A DNA stretch of 64,000 nt from positions 7,945,503 through 8,009,502 of the forward strand of contig NC_045143.1 of assembly GCF_008831285.2 (NCBI RefSeq). Direction: 5' to 3'. Below are positions 25,574 through 36,994 of this stretch, in pieces. This DNA comes from Nymphaea colorata. Its lineage: Eukaryota > Streptophyta > Magnoliopsida > Nymphaeales > Nymphaeaceae. Both the position numbers and the translations under genes were made by a program. The notes beneath the pieces were generated by a model. That model was not told the DNA's origin, did no database searches, and saw only the letters and a list, made by a program, of their open reading frames with translations. Every line of letters begins with the position of its first letter. Position 1 is the stretch's first letter.

Positions 25574-26120
25574 TTAATTTGCTCCCTTGAGTAGGGCGTA
25601 TGCAAAGGAGCTATGCTGAGCATAACCGAGGGAGAACACCACGCTGACTCGAACTACTTTTGTGCAGTGGGACAAAATGCTGGTAGACAATCGATGCAAG
25701 TGCTGGAGAATCTCGGATGGAGGATTGCATGGGAAGGACGGTAAGAAAGTGCATCGGAAAAGCTGCGGCAACGTGCTTGATGAGAACAATTCTGGCTGCA
25801 AAAGAGGGATTGGTAGATTGCTACGCTTGTAAATATCCATGGCGAAGCTGGATAACTTAAATGTTCGAGAGGGTGATCCACGGTCGGACATTGGGAAAAA
25901 TGCACGGGCCGTTTCTTCTGTGGAAGACTCAGTACTGAAAAAAATTGAAGAGCATTTAGTTTAGCAAGATTTATCTGATGCCCTGAAACCAAGGAGCAGT
26001 CTTCAAGAAGAAGGTGAAGACATGCCAACGGCCGTCAGGTTGCCTTGCCAAAGACAAGGACGTCATCGTTGTGCTGAAGCATATGACCCATTAGGCCATT
26101 CAATGCTGGATGAATTAGAA
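25574..26120 (-). pseudogene. LINE (non-LTR) reverse transcriptase remnant
   Basis: On the minus strand, 26077-26041 reads LQHNDDVLVFGKAT, a degraded form of the reverse transcriptase active-site motif (F/YADD followed by hydrophobic residues and F). After a stop it continues ACLHLLLEDCSLVSGHQINL then AKLNAL, the segment that normally follows in plant L1-type LINEs (L-x-x-F-S-x-x-S-G-x-x-I-N-x-x-K-S). Downstream frames (to about 25574) carry LINE-like pieces in shifted frames. In-frame stops and the loss of the first Ala/Asp context show it is inactive. It lies antisense to the LysM kinase, about 1.1 kb past its stop codon. Confidence 0.65.
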
Positions 26121-26149
26121 ATCCTGCATAATCTGCCCAACGAAAAATA

Positions 26150-27640
26150 GGAATGCTAAACCTTCGAGGACGGAACAACCAATAGAAAGACTAGACGCTC
26201 TCGGACATTTATCGTTCTCTTCGTTTTAACAGTAATGTCATACAGCTTCTCTTTTGTTGATCTTTAAGAACTTTATCAGTAGCATTTTACATCTATATTT
26301 CTTCACGTTGGGCATCCTTTAGAAACAACCAAGACAGGTCTTCTGTTTATATGATTTTTCGTTGAACACCTTGAACAAAAAAAAAAAAAAAGACTCCCCT
26401 TGAACACCTCATAACACAAATTAACTAGTGTTCGATGAATCTACTCCAATCTTTAGAACAAATTCATGGCACAATGTATTAGTATTCATACGCAAATGCT
26501 CCCCTTGAACATTGGGACACTTGAAAGTGAAACCAAGTCTAAGATGCAGAGATTTTTTCTCTCTCACCCCTTGAGGTGGGCAGAAATCAGTTTCAAAATA
26601 AGACCCAATTCATTTTTTTCATCACCTGCAGCAGTTTTATCTGTTCAAATAACGGAAATAGTGTCACTATGTCACACAGAGAACCACTCTTGGAGTTACA
26701 AGGAAAACTGATTTCCGGGTAGAAGATTTCACTTTTTCATTCTCTGCATTTTGAGGTATTCCTGTTGCAATCGTTAGACAACAGTTACTAGTGCTACTAA
26801 TACAAGCTTTTTGTACCTTGTTATAAGGCACTTCCATCAAAACGTTCCGTTCATCCCGACCTCTTTCCTGAAAAAATAATGAAAAATGACTGCTTCACGG
26901 ACCTATCTTTATAGCTTGCATTTTGTAAGGGATTCAATTGTCGAACTTCAATCACCATAAATAACAAATGAGCGCCCATATAGGTGTGGCGATTTGCTTG
27001 GAGCTAAATTAAGAGATGGGTCATGTTTTTATTTGAACCAAACTGCAGAATACGTGTCCTCAGGCTGAAAACCCCAAGAGACAAGCTCAGTCATCAGGCC
27101 AACGTTTTATACATACATCCTTTTGCTTTTTCTACAGAAAAAATTGTCCATCACTGAACTAATACCAGCCTCATGAAAAAGTAACTGCTAACTGCAGTTT
27201 TGCAGATGTGTGTGTGTGAGAGAGAGAGAGCCCGGAGGACCTTTTCCCGGCGAAAAATGAAAGCAATGGACAGAAGATTCGACAACGAATAAAATGGTTG
27301 GAATGTCAATTGAATCCTGCCCATCAAAATTTGGTACCCATTCTTCAGTCGTAAAGAATTATGAATAAGAATCACTTCTAAGAAAAGAGAGTAAGGAATA
27401 AAATGGACGCTTAATCGATTCAGAGCATTATTATTATTATTATTATTATTATTTTTAACTTCACACGACGTTTTACAAATATATCAATCAACGTGATGAG
27501 AAGACTCATAATTAGTACACACACACACACATATTAGCAGCAGGAGGAGACTCCAAAGTTAAGAGCAACTTATTTATTGTTACTTATTAGCTCAGTTCTT
27601 GGTTTAAGCATCAAGGTGGCACAATTACTCGGCAAATAAG
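26150..27640. other. Intergenic, no gene seen
   Basis: Contains a poly-A run near 26376-26391, an (ATT)n run at 27426-27452 and a (CA)n run at 27520-27532. Phrases such as TGAATCTACTCCAATCTTTA at 26436 recur in repeats near 39600 and 58260. There is no supported coding region; 27540-27649 is probably the 3'UTR of the minus-strand oxygenase gene. Confidence 0.5.
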
Positions 27641-27649
27641 GTATGGTCA

Positions 27650-29129
27650 CTATTTGCACAAGGATGCTAATATACGACGTGGAGGTTGGAACGACCGCCG
27701 TGAATGGAGGACAGCCATATTGTCTATCAGCAGGATATCTCCCTGTTGCCATGGAATTGCAACAGATTCCTCCTCAAGTATCTTGAGACAGTCGTAGATA
27801 ATATCAGCTGGCAACGGTGTTCCATCTCCAAAAGTTACTGCCTTAACGGGATCGTTGCGAGAATCTTCCCAGCCAGTGTAAGCAGCAACCATGCTATTGA
27901 ACCAAACCTTGCGCCCCCTTGTTGAATCAGTTTTAATGGCTGGAATTGGGCCCATCACTGTTTTCACACCATCATCTATCCATTCTAACTTCATCCCTAG
28001 TTTGGTGGCCCTGCCATTAATGTGAACAAAGTTCCCATGTCACATAAAAGAGTCTCATGGCAACATAAGGCAATGATATATGCTACCAGATAAGAGGGTG
28101 CTTTCAGACTAATGTTTCAGAAACTGGCTATGCAAAAGAAAATGAATAATTCTGAAATTATGCACAAAACAGTAAGATCTAAGTGCCATGAGATTTGAGC
28201 ACTCTAGAGTGAAGGGGGGAAGAAGAGAAAAATTTGAACGTTGGCCTTTATACACAGCAAACAATCCAAAAACGTTGCAGTGCAGAAAAGAAACCCTCGT
28301 TTAAAATCTTCTGCTCCAATTTTGCCACTCTGGGATGGTTACTAGAGATGATTCATCACAAAATAACACCAAGAGAGGAGATGTTCAAGGATGGCCGAAT
28401 TGTAACAGAAGAAGCCCTTCAACTTTGATTAGTATGCCCCTTGAAAGCAGAAACACGATTCTATCATGTTAAAGAGTAACAGAAAGTTCACATTTTAGAA
28501 AAAAGAGAATTAGGATTAAAATTGCAAAATCAAGTCATTCGACGGGGATCATTTAAAACAGATACGGGACGATGGAAAAATAGTAGACATAAGAACATTC
28601 AAGAATGCAGCTACAACAGATGGGACTAAAGAGAAAAAGAAAAGGAAATGATTCTCAATACAGAAAGAATACCTTTCTTCGGCCACCTTCCTGTCTGTGG
28701 TTAAAAATGTTGACTGCCACCCACGTCCGATTGGGGAAGAAGGATCATCTCCCTGCCCTAGCACACGCGTGTAGATCAAGCCACGTTCCTCAAGTCTGCT
28801 CACAAACTCTGGGTACTTTTCTTTCATTCTTTCATATATCAAGTGGCTGAGAACGATTGGTGTTTCTCCACCTTCCCTTGGCTCGACTTCACAAAAGAAG
28901 AACAGCTTGGAAGGGAATTGGGGAACCTGAAAATATCCTAGCAATTACACATTCATCAACAAATAAAAATCCAAAATAAACTGAACTAAAAATGTCGAAA
29001 ATACTTTTACCGAACGCCTCTAAATTGGCGTCCTGCCCTCTCAAGATAGGACTTCCCGACTACCAGAGCTTCCGAAGTGGAGCTTCTGATGATGCTATCA
29101 CTAAAAAATGTAGTGATGTAGCAGCACCT

Positions 29130-29188
<59 letters not shown>

Positions 29189-30354
29189 ATGAAGCATTAA
29201 CCAACATTAGTAAAAATAATTAAATAAATCACTTCCAATAGGATGCTAACCGATCGCAGGGGAAAAAAACCACCAAATCAAGGAAGAGACGCAAAGGACG
29301 GCAATACAGACTTGAGAGAGAGAGAGAGAGGGACAGAGAGAGAGAGAGATATATATTTCTGAAAATAGTATCACGATGTAAAACCTCCGTATGGCAAAAT
29401 CAAGCCTCTGCCCACTGATCATCTGTTTCGTTTCCCTTGGAGTAATGAATGACAGTAGGACACTAGGAATGACGCTGGTATGGTCATAATGGCAACACCA
29501 ATCACGCACTGTTAAGTTCTTTGGAAAAAACAAAAAAGAGATACAGATAAAACAACAAATAAATAAGCAATTTCTTTTCAAAATTTATTTTTCCTGCTTG
29601 CATACGAGTCAGCGCCATTTCAACAGGAATTGACAATAAGAAAAACAAGAAAATTGGATAATCTGCTACAGTGTCTGAAGAAGAATACCATCATGTGGAG
29701 TTATTGGGAAGGAACACGGTTTCCACGTTCTTCCTTTGCTCAAAAAACGAATTAATTGGTTATACTAATTTTACATCTACGCTCATGATAACCATGCAGA
29801 GCCAAATTGATGGAAGCCATCCAGACCCCCTTAAACTGAACTCAATTTCTTTTCTTAATGATTTGTTAGAAACTGCAAATATTCATTCAGATGTCGAAAT
29901 CCGCAGCAGAAACTCAGAGCTACGGATCTACTCAGTGATTGTTTGCTAGGAAAAGTTTAGCTAGCAACCGTTTGCTACGAACCTGAGCCATCTCGTGGTG
30001 GAAGGGGATCTTCTGGTCTGGGGGAGACTCATTGGCCGTGAAGACGCGTCCAACGACGTTGGTCCTCGGGGCTGCACCGCCGACGTACGGCAACTCCTCC
30101 CAACTGAACGCCTCCACCACCTCGTTAAACTCCGCCGCCGTGCGCTCGGGGAACCCGCGGAGGAGCACCGCCCCACTAGTCCGGAGCGCAGCTTCCACCG
30201 CTGCCTTCCCGCGCTGGACCCTCCACGCGAGACCGGCGGCATCAGGGTGCCCATCCGGAAAGCTTGGTGGAGCCAGCACCGCCGGGAAGGCTACTCCGGC
30301 CAGCCACTTCTGCTCGGGTATGCGAATTTCCTCGAACACCACCTCCTCCCCCAT
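27650..30354 (-). CDS. TauD/TfdA-like Fe(II)/2-oxoglutarate-dependent oxygenase (clavaminate synthase-like)
   Basis: A soluble non-haem iron oxygenase of the TauD family, closely resembling Arabidopsis At3g21360; the substrate of the plant group is not known to me. Minus-strand exons: 30354-29983, 28926-28673, 28010-27650; 987 nt, 328 residues, phases consistent. Iron ligands are visible as HHEMAQ (His119, Glu121) at the end of exon 1 and the distal His311 in AVLHSRRSF; the following PPRRILASL segment holds the arginine expected to bind 2-oxoglutarate. Strongly conserved blocks include PYVGGAAPRTNVVGRVFTAN, GGETPIVLSH, SSPIGRGWQS and KVWFNSMVAAYTGWED. Introns are 1056 and 662 bp; the first holds GT/GA microsatellites. 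Upstream in-frame ATGs at 30396 and 30465 would add 14 or 37 residues with no similarity to the family, so the ATG at 30354 (MGEEVVFEEIRIP) is preferred. Confidence 0.93.
29131..29187. repeat. Compound (GT)n(GA)n microsatellite in oxygenase intron 1
   Basis: About 8 GT units followed by about 20 GA units. A second GA-rich tract lies at 29312-29348. Both fall in the first intron of the minus-strand oxygenase gene. Confidence 0.85.
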
Positions 30355-31318
30355 CCCCCTCACTCTTCCTCTCTCCTTGGAGTCCTGAATCCTCATTGCT
30401 TGGGCAGCTAGGCTTCTTAATAAATAGGTCTGGTTTTGAGTTCGGACCGTAAGTTCTATCTGCATCGGTCATTATTTCTTAATGATTATCTATAAAATCG
30501 TGGCCACTTTAATCGTAAATTTATAAAAAAAAGCTCTTCACTTCATGTTCGAGGCTGTTTAGTTCGAAAAACAAAGTATAAATGTTTTATAAATTTATCT
30601 CAAAATTAGAATAAATTCATGAAGTCTCATGAATTCACTCCAATTTGATATTCTTAATCCCAAAGAGACTTTTAAAAATTGCTGGAGAGTTGAAATACTT
30701 TGTAAATGTGTCATGAATTTATTTTGAAAATTAACATAGGTACATGAAATACTAAAACTAGGTGTCCAAACACTCACAAAGTGTTTGGCCTTGCTATAAT
30801 GTACCATGATAGAATGATATTACCTTTTATCCTTACTTTATCACAACTAATCTTACATTAATTCACATATGTATACAAAATTGAATTTGCCGCATGTATG
30901 TTTGTTGCTCGTATAACTATTTTACTTAGTTCTCGTCCTCTGCAGTTTCTCCACTTTTGCTTCTTGCCTTCCCTCTCCTACTCAGTTCCTATCATGGTAA
31001 TAAATTATGCATCTGACCACAGGGTGGCTCTAAAATAGCGGGCAGCTCAATTTGGCACTTCAATGACAAAGATGAAAAGGAAATGCGAAAAAACTCCCAA
31101 ACAGGGAGCAGATCAGATATTCGGATCTGGTAACTCAATTAAGAGTTGTTAAACAGGTCAACGTTCAATCAGTGCGAGCCCGGACTCCAAGGTTCAGACC
31201 AACAAAAGAGAGAGGAGAACCCTTGTCCTGCAAATGGTTCAAAGCTTATGGAGCAACGCTCCCACAGACAAGAACGGTCGGACAGAGGAGGAGGAGGAAG
31301 AGGAGAAAGAAGAAGATA
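30355..31318. promoter_or_regulatory. Shared upstream region between two divergent genes
   Basis: 964 bp separates the start codons of the oxygenase (leftward) and Rit1 (rightward), so promoters and leaders of both must lie here. The half next to Rit1 (31170-31318) is GC- and GA-rich (GAGGAGGAGGAAGAGG). The middle (30550-30800) contains a small AT-rich repeat related to that near 39330-39640 (phrases CATGAATTCACTCCAAT and CTTTGTAAATGTGTCATGAA). I could not identify a convincing TATA box for either gene. Confidence 0.4.
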
Positions 31319-34300
31319 ATGGGGGAGGTGAGATGGGGAGTGGAGCTGAGCATCTACAAGGCGAGCAGGAGCATAAAGAAGAGCGACAATTCCCTCTACA
31401 ACGCTCTCCGCTCCATCTACGAGGACTCCCTCTTCGTCCGCGAGATCGCCGGCCTCTGGCCCGGCCTCCCGCTCGTCGCCAACCTCCGCTGCGGGCTCTG
31501 GTATGCGCCCCTCTTCCACTCCACCTGCTACTTCAAATCCACCGACGGCCACACCAACAACTGGTCCTTCAGCACCGCCCGCCTCAATCTTCACGTCGCC
31601 TCCCTCGCTGGTAACTCTTATACTCCTTCCATTTGTTATCCAACATCCGAACTTTCAGCAAAACTTCTTCGCGTTGCTTATTAGCTGTTGTTCTTTATGG
31701 GAATTTTGTGTAAATTTGAGATTTTGATGTTGTTTACGTTTGTATCTGTTTTTCTGATGATATAAGAGAGAAACTACAGAAATACACCTGTAGAAATACA
31801 TTTTCCTAGTGCCTTGTGCCATAGCCTTTTGGAGCTGTGAGAATTTGCTTTTTTGGAACTTGATGGAGTGCGTTTTTTTCTTTTTGTTCTCTTTTAGTTT
31901 CCTCATAGTAGTTGGTTAACATGCTTGTGTGGTGTATCGTTTTTCTGCCTCCAATGAAAGGCTGCAGGATGGAGCACCTCTTAATTGTCCAGTGGACGTA
32001 CTGACCAATTTACAGTTTCATTTTGCAATTTTTTTTTCTGATTATAAGCAAAAATGCGCACCCATCAAATAAGTTGTTTTTGTCTTTCTTTGGCTTTCTT
32101 GTCCCTTTGAAGTATGTGCATTCTCGAATTAGTATCATTGTGTAGGTGAAAAGGCAATGGATGACTGCAGGGCAGAAAAGTGGATGCATCATCGTCGATT
32201 CTACTCGCAGGGGGAAGAGGTTTCCTGATAGCATGTCAAAGACGATACCCATTTGGGCATGCGTCATGAATAGGGCAATTAGCAGAGTGCTCTCGTCAAT
32301 GTCAGATTTAAGCGACGAACAGGTATTTATGGCCGACAAAGGTTGTTGCTATTTCACCCTCAAATGTCTTAATCAGCCTTTGATTTCCATATTGATCACT
32401 TCGTAGTTCATACTGTACATGCTTTTTGCTAATAGCGAGTATCGAAATTGAGTTCATCTTCAGTTGGAGTATCTAATATGAAGCCAATCTTGCAGAACTG
32501 GGATTGCTCGTTGCATCTTCCTTTATGGGTACCTGAAACTGAAAAAGCAGCCATTGAGGCGCATTTGGATGAGTGGACCTCACAGTTGGAAGCTACTGGT
32601 GTGGATCTTACATCTCTTGCATTGTCCTTGAGGAAACCTTTACGACCACTGTGGATTTCACAAAAGTCTCTTATATGGTTAAATGAAGTACCAGATCATG
32701 ATTCATGGGATTTCACACCTATCATCTTAGTTTCTGCATCTATTTCAAATGACCAACCTCAGCAAAGAACTGCATCAGAATTCAGCTGGCGTTATATATC
32801 AGGAGCAGGGGATGACGAAGAAAGCTGGGCAAGGGGTTTAACACCAAGCCTTTTCTGGAAGAATGCTTTTGAGCTGATAAGTTCTGGTCCTGATTTGTGC
32901 AATAAGAAAGTGTCAGTCATTGTTGAAAATGATAGAGTATATCGATCACAAAGGGGAGAGCACACTGTTCAAGTCAAGCTTAAATCATTTACAACATCAG
33001 CTAATAACGTTGATACTTCTGAGCAATTTCATCAGGCATTATGTTCATCAATGAATAATGGTCATTCAAGTACAGAAGCACCTGGACAGTATATCGGTGA
33101 AGCATCTAGCATATATTGGATACATTCAACCAATATTGCAGTTGGAATGACACAGCATGGTACGTCAAACTAAAACTAACTATTATTCTTTCTCAGGCAG
33201 AGATGCTGTATTTTCATCAATGCTTCATTTGTTTTACTTTTTTCCATGTCTACTGATTCAGACACATGGTTATTCTTATGACGGATCAATTCTTTCTAGA
33301 TGCATATTTCTGGGAGATGTATAAGAAGGATTAAGTTATCTGGATGTAATAGATTCTAACACGTCCGCCAGCAATTGATTGCTGGATCCAAAGTTTATTT
33401 GTTAGCTAGAACACATGTTTATAATCTTTGGCTTATCACAACGGTCAAAAGTGGAGGAGGATTATGGTCTAAAGTAAGCTACAACATGCATAAAAACATC
33501 CCTAAAAGGCCAGGTTCATGATTGTTCACTTTCTTGTATATACATAGATTTTTGTGTAGGTAACCTTGTGCTCTCAAGTGAGACATAGAGACCTACCACA
33601 GTATGGAAGGTTTAATTTAGTAATGCTTGCATCCATGTATGCAGATATAAATGTGGTCGAGGGTGTAGATGCTATACTTAATTGCGACTCAGAGGTTTCA
33701 TCATCTTCTTCAAGTTCTAGCAATTACCTGCACTTGCCGATTGTTGTACGTATGATTTCTGAAATGAAAGCAAATTTCTGTGATTGGTTGATGTCCTCTA
33801 ATTTCTAAAGCTATGCTTACAGACCTCAAAGTTTGATCGTTTTTCCTTGCTAAAATGTCTTCCGTCAGCGGTTAACTTTGCCAACAGTAATTTGAGTAAA
33901 GGGAAGACAGTACTTGTCTGCTGTTGTACTGGTAAGATATTATCTATGCACCTCGTTTTGATACTAGTTTTAGTCATTTCCAATTAGCAGTGGAATGACT
34001 TGTAGTTCTGTTACAGGTGAAGATATAAGCATATGCGTGAGCCTTGCTATACTAACATCATTATTTAATGATAGAGGTAACCCAGCGATTTCTTAGCTGT
34101 TAAACTTTTATAGTTTTATTTCTTTTTCTTTTATTATTTGATTGCCTTAGTAATGATTTGACTATTTGGTTGCGGTAGAAAAGATCTCTGCTTCTGCAGA
34201 GAAAATGATGGTAATGGAAAATGAAAAGCTAATTGAAAAAGAAACTTGAAGAAGCAAATTAAATAAATCAACTAGGGCGCAATGGTTTCTATCTGATTTA

Positions 34301-35028
34301 GGGAGCTTTTCTTAATGTTTGATTGCTACAATAGAGTAGGACTAAAGCTGAAAGGAATTGCTATTTTCAATTCAACAATAAATTCAAAAAGAAAATATAA
34401 AAAATTCTTTTATTTATTTATTTATTTATAAGTTAGGTGACTCATCTTCAATAGTCTCTTCTCTCTTGCCATGAGTGCTCCAAGAATGAAGCACGTTTTG
34501 AACCCATATACTCCTTGGACCACCCAACGTGCTCCTACTCTCCATGAATTCTTCATGCGACCAAAAAAGAGGACTTTGTTCTCTTGCTATGAGTACTGAA
34601 AGAATGCAACACGTCTCACATCCTCCATGAACCTGCCGACTTTTCCCCTTTCCACACCATCAACTCTTGAGGCAACCAGAGAGGACTCGTTGGAGAGAGA
34701 GAGAGAGAGTATTTTTGCTATTGCATCACCACTGCTCCAATCTGCCCCTTTGATTTGGTGACAAATGATGATTTAACCATTTGTCAAATGTCTTATTGCA
34801 ACTTTTGTTCTTACAATTTCAGGAGATTTTGATGGTGGAAGGACCTTTAGAGATGTTTGTATCACAAAATGGGAGGTGCGCCGGCGGCTTGTGTTCATCT
34901 GCAAATATGCTTTAAATGCTCGTCCATCTAGAGGAAACCTGAGGCAGGTTTATAATTTTTTGATTAGAGAGAAAACTTTGCCATCCGTTGTGGATGTAGA
35001 TGGTGATGACGCTATAAACATGAAGTAA
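31319..35028 (+). CDS. RIT1: tRNA A64-2'-O-ribosylphosphate transferase (initiator tRNA phosphoribosyl transferase)
   Basis: Transfers a phosphoribosyl group to the 2'-O of A64 in cytoplasmic initiator tRNA-Met, keeping it out of elongation. Exons: 31319-31610, 32171-32322, 32496-33159, 33645-33745, 33823-33931, 34017-34076, 34823-35028; 1584 nt, 527 residues, all phases agree. The N-terminal Rit1 domain shows SLYNALRSIYEDSLFV, ANLRCGLWY, CYFKSTDGHTNNWSFST, STRRGKRFPDSMSKTIPIWA and the GAGDDEESWARGL block. The C-terminal DUSP-like domain (about 395-510) includes FDRFSLL, a CCCTGEDIS loop (about 436-444) and NARPSRGNLRQVYNFL. For exon 2, the acceptor at 32170 is chosen because an AG 25 nt upstream would shift the frame and lose STRRGKRF. 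Residues about 386-393 are a run of serines, probably a linker. The protein resembles Arabidopsis At2g40570 throughout. The C-terminal tail after exon 7's conserved block ends in an acidic DVDGDD stretch. Confidence 0.92.
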
Positions 35029-36000
35029 ACCCTTGGCTTTGTGGTTGAAGTCTTCGTTTGATTTATGGGGAATCTTTTCTAGATGAAGAAAGGAAGCCGC
35101 CACAGCAAAACCATGTAGGAGCATCTCTCTGCAGAAGCTTAGGTCAAAAATATATCCAGAAACCAATTCTGCAGGAATGATGGAGGATGCTGCTTCCATA
35201 TCCGTAAGCATTGAGAATTTTATTTCACAATTGTTGTAACTGCAAGGAAATATTGTTTCCCTGTTCACTAAATTTCCTAGTTCATTTGATCTGCGAAGTC
35301 ATCTTTTTTATTTAGTCTATCAATGTTGGCTTCTCATGGTTGTTACATTTGATGGTTCGCATGACCATCTTTAATAAAATTGTCAATCAAACAATGTCTT
35401 AGCGTCATTATGATCAACCGGCCTGTTTAGATTTTGTGGGCAATTACCAGATTCTCTTCTGAGACGTGATCTGATAGTCACTGCTCGGACCATATAGGCA
35501 GCTAAAGCACTGCATCAAAGGGTGGACTACCAGTCTACTCGACTTGTCTGATGGACGAGATAAGCTGGAGCTTAAAACATGGCGGATCTTCCCTCGAGCC
35601 GAAGGCACCGTTTCTATAATCGCTCTGCTTAATTAAGCTCGAAAGACCTTGAGCCATATATGTATATACCGTTAATTTATCTGTACTATTGCACTCCTTA
35701 AGAAGAACTCCAGTTCAGTCTCTCTCTCTCTCTTTCGTTCCGTAGGGAAAGAAAACTCTCTGGTGTAGACTGTAGTGCATGTGCCCTACTTTCTGTGGCC
35801 ATCACTGGTTCTCTGCTGCATTTGGGTCAACTACCTTTTCTGTCCATTACGCTCTGCTTGATTTAGGTCAACATTTCAGCTCTCTCTCTCCCTCTTCATT
35901 TTCCGGAAGAAATTGCATGCTATAATAGCAAAAGGGGCAGCGCAGCCTCCGTCTTGGGAAGGGGCTGCTGTCCCTTCTTTCGGCTGTAATGACAGAAGAG
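35029..36000. other. 3' flank of RIT1, no gene seen
   Basis: Sequence after the Rit1 stop shows no open frame with recognisable domains. A CT microsatellite lies at 35717-35734. Confidence 0.5.
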
Positions 36001-36004
36001 ATAG

Positions 36005-36143
36005 TACCTAAGATTGTGGATTTCAGGTATGATCTAAGATCGTAATTAGTTAGACGAACCGTAGATTTTATCATGGATTTTTTGTCACATCAACAAAAAC
36101 ATGTCACATCAAATCCATGCATTTCAAATCCCGAGTAGTTCAT
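36005..36143. repeat. Copy of the 47413-47642 MITE family (right half)
   Basis: Shares TGTCACATCAACAAAAACAT plus GTCACATCA and the following ATCCATG-ATTTCAAA segment with 47585-47625, and the GGATTTCAGGTATGATC/GATCTAAGATC words of the wider family. The right end (GAGTAGTTCATCGCC) has diverged, so no inverted end or target duplication is visible. Confidence 0.55.
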
Positions 36144-36994
36144 CGCCACTTCAGAGAAAAGCTTTGGCTAACTTTGTGCCCACAGCAACAAGACAGATGT
36201 GCTTGCAGGCATTATTCAAAATCTTCGGATTCTTGTTAAGGAGAGATTGAAACCAAATAGCTATTAACTATGACTCTGCTTTTCGGAGGCGACGGAGATG
36301 TATGTTTTCTCAACATAAAGATACTAATAGCTAGATTTGCCTTCCCCACAATAAACACCAGACCAAAGAAATCTTTTAACAACATATGGTTCTTGATACA
36401 TACTCTGCGCAAGTGAGGAAGTGGAAAAGCGGCCCGTTAGAACAAATAACAATATAGGTCGCTCATATACATTGATTCTTTCTTGTTGTCATGTATTAAA
36501 AGTTTACCAAAGGCAGGGTTCGCGTGCATCTTGAGGTCAATAAAGGTGAAGCCTTCTTCAATCTCCACTTACATCGGGGCGTTGTTGAATCCTCCTCCAC
36601 CTTTGAGAAACTGTTGCTGCCAAGAAAATGAAATATCTAGTTGGCCGGTCAATGCCTTGATCCGGCTTAAAGCCTATATCTTGATCTTATGGTTGAGGAC
36701 CTGCTCAATTACTTGGCTGACATCAATTCCATAACTCTCTCTCCCACTATGCTGTTGACCAGAAGGGTTAGTGCTGAAATCTGAGTGGAATTTTGGTGAT
36801 TGGACAGGGGAAGAAGGGACGCAACGAGCATATATTAGACCACACATAACTTTGGGGGAGTTGTGTGTTATACATGGGCTGAGAACTGCAGATCATATGG
36901 ATCAAATCAGTGAACAATGGCCTTTGAATATATGTATGTCGTTAGGGTTTTCTTCTAATAGGTTGGGTCGTTGCGCAGTACTTTTCTCCTCAGT

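Noticed and set aside
30352-30465. Earlier in-frame ATGs of the oxygenase (30396, 30465)
   Set aside because: The extra residues have no similarity to the conserved N-terminus; an organelle-targeting extension cannot be excluded but has no positive support.
36400-36760. Minus-strand reading frame with two stops that looks protein-like
   Set aside because: I could not match it to any family; the interruptions and lack of splice signals do not allow a pseudogene call.
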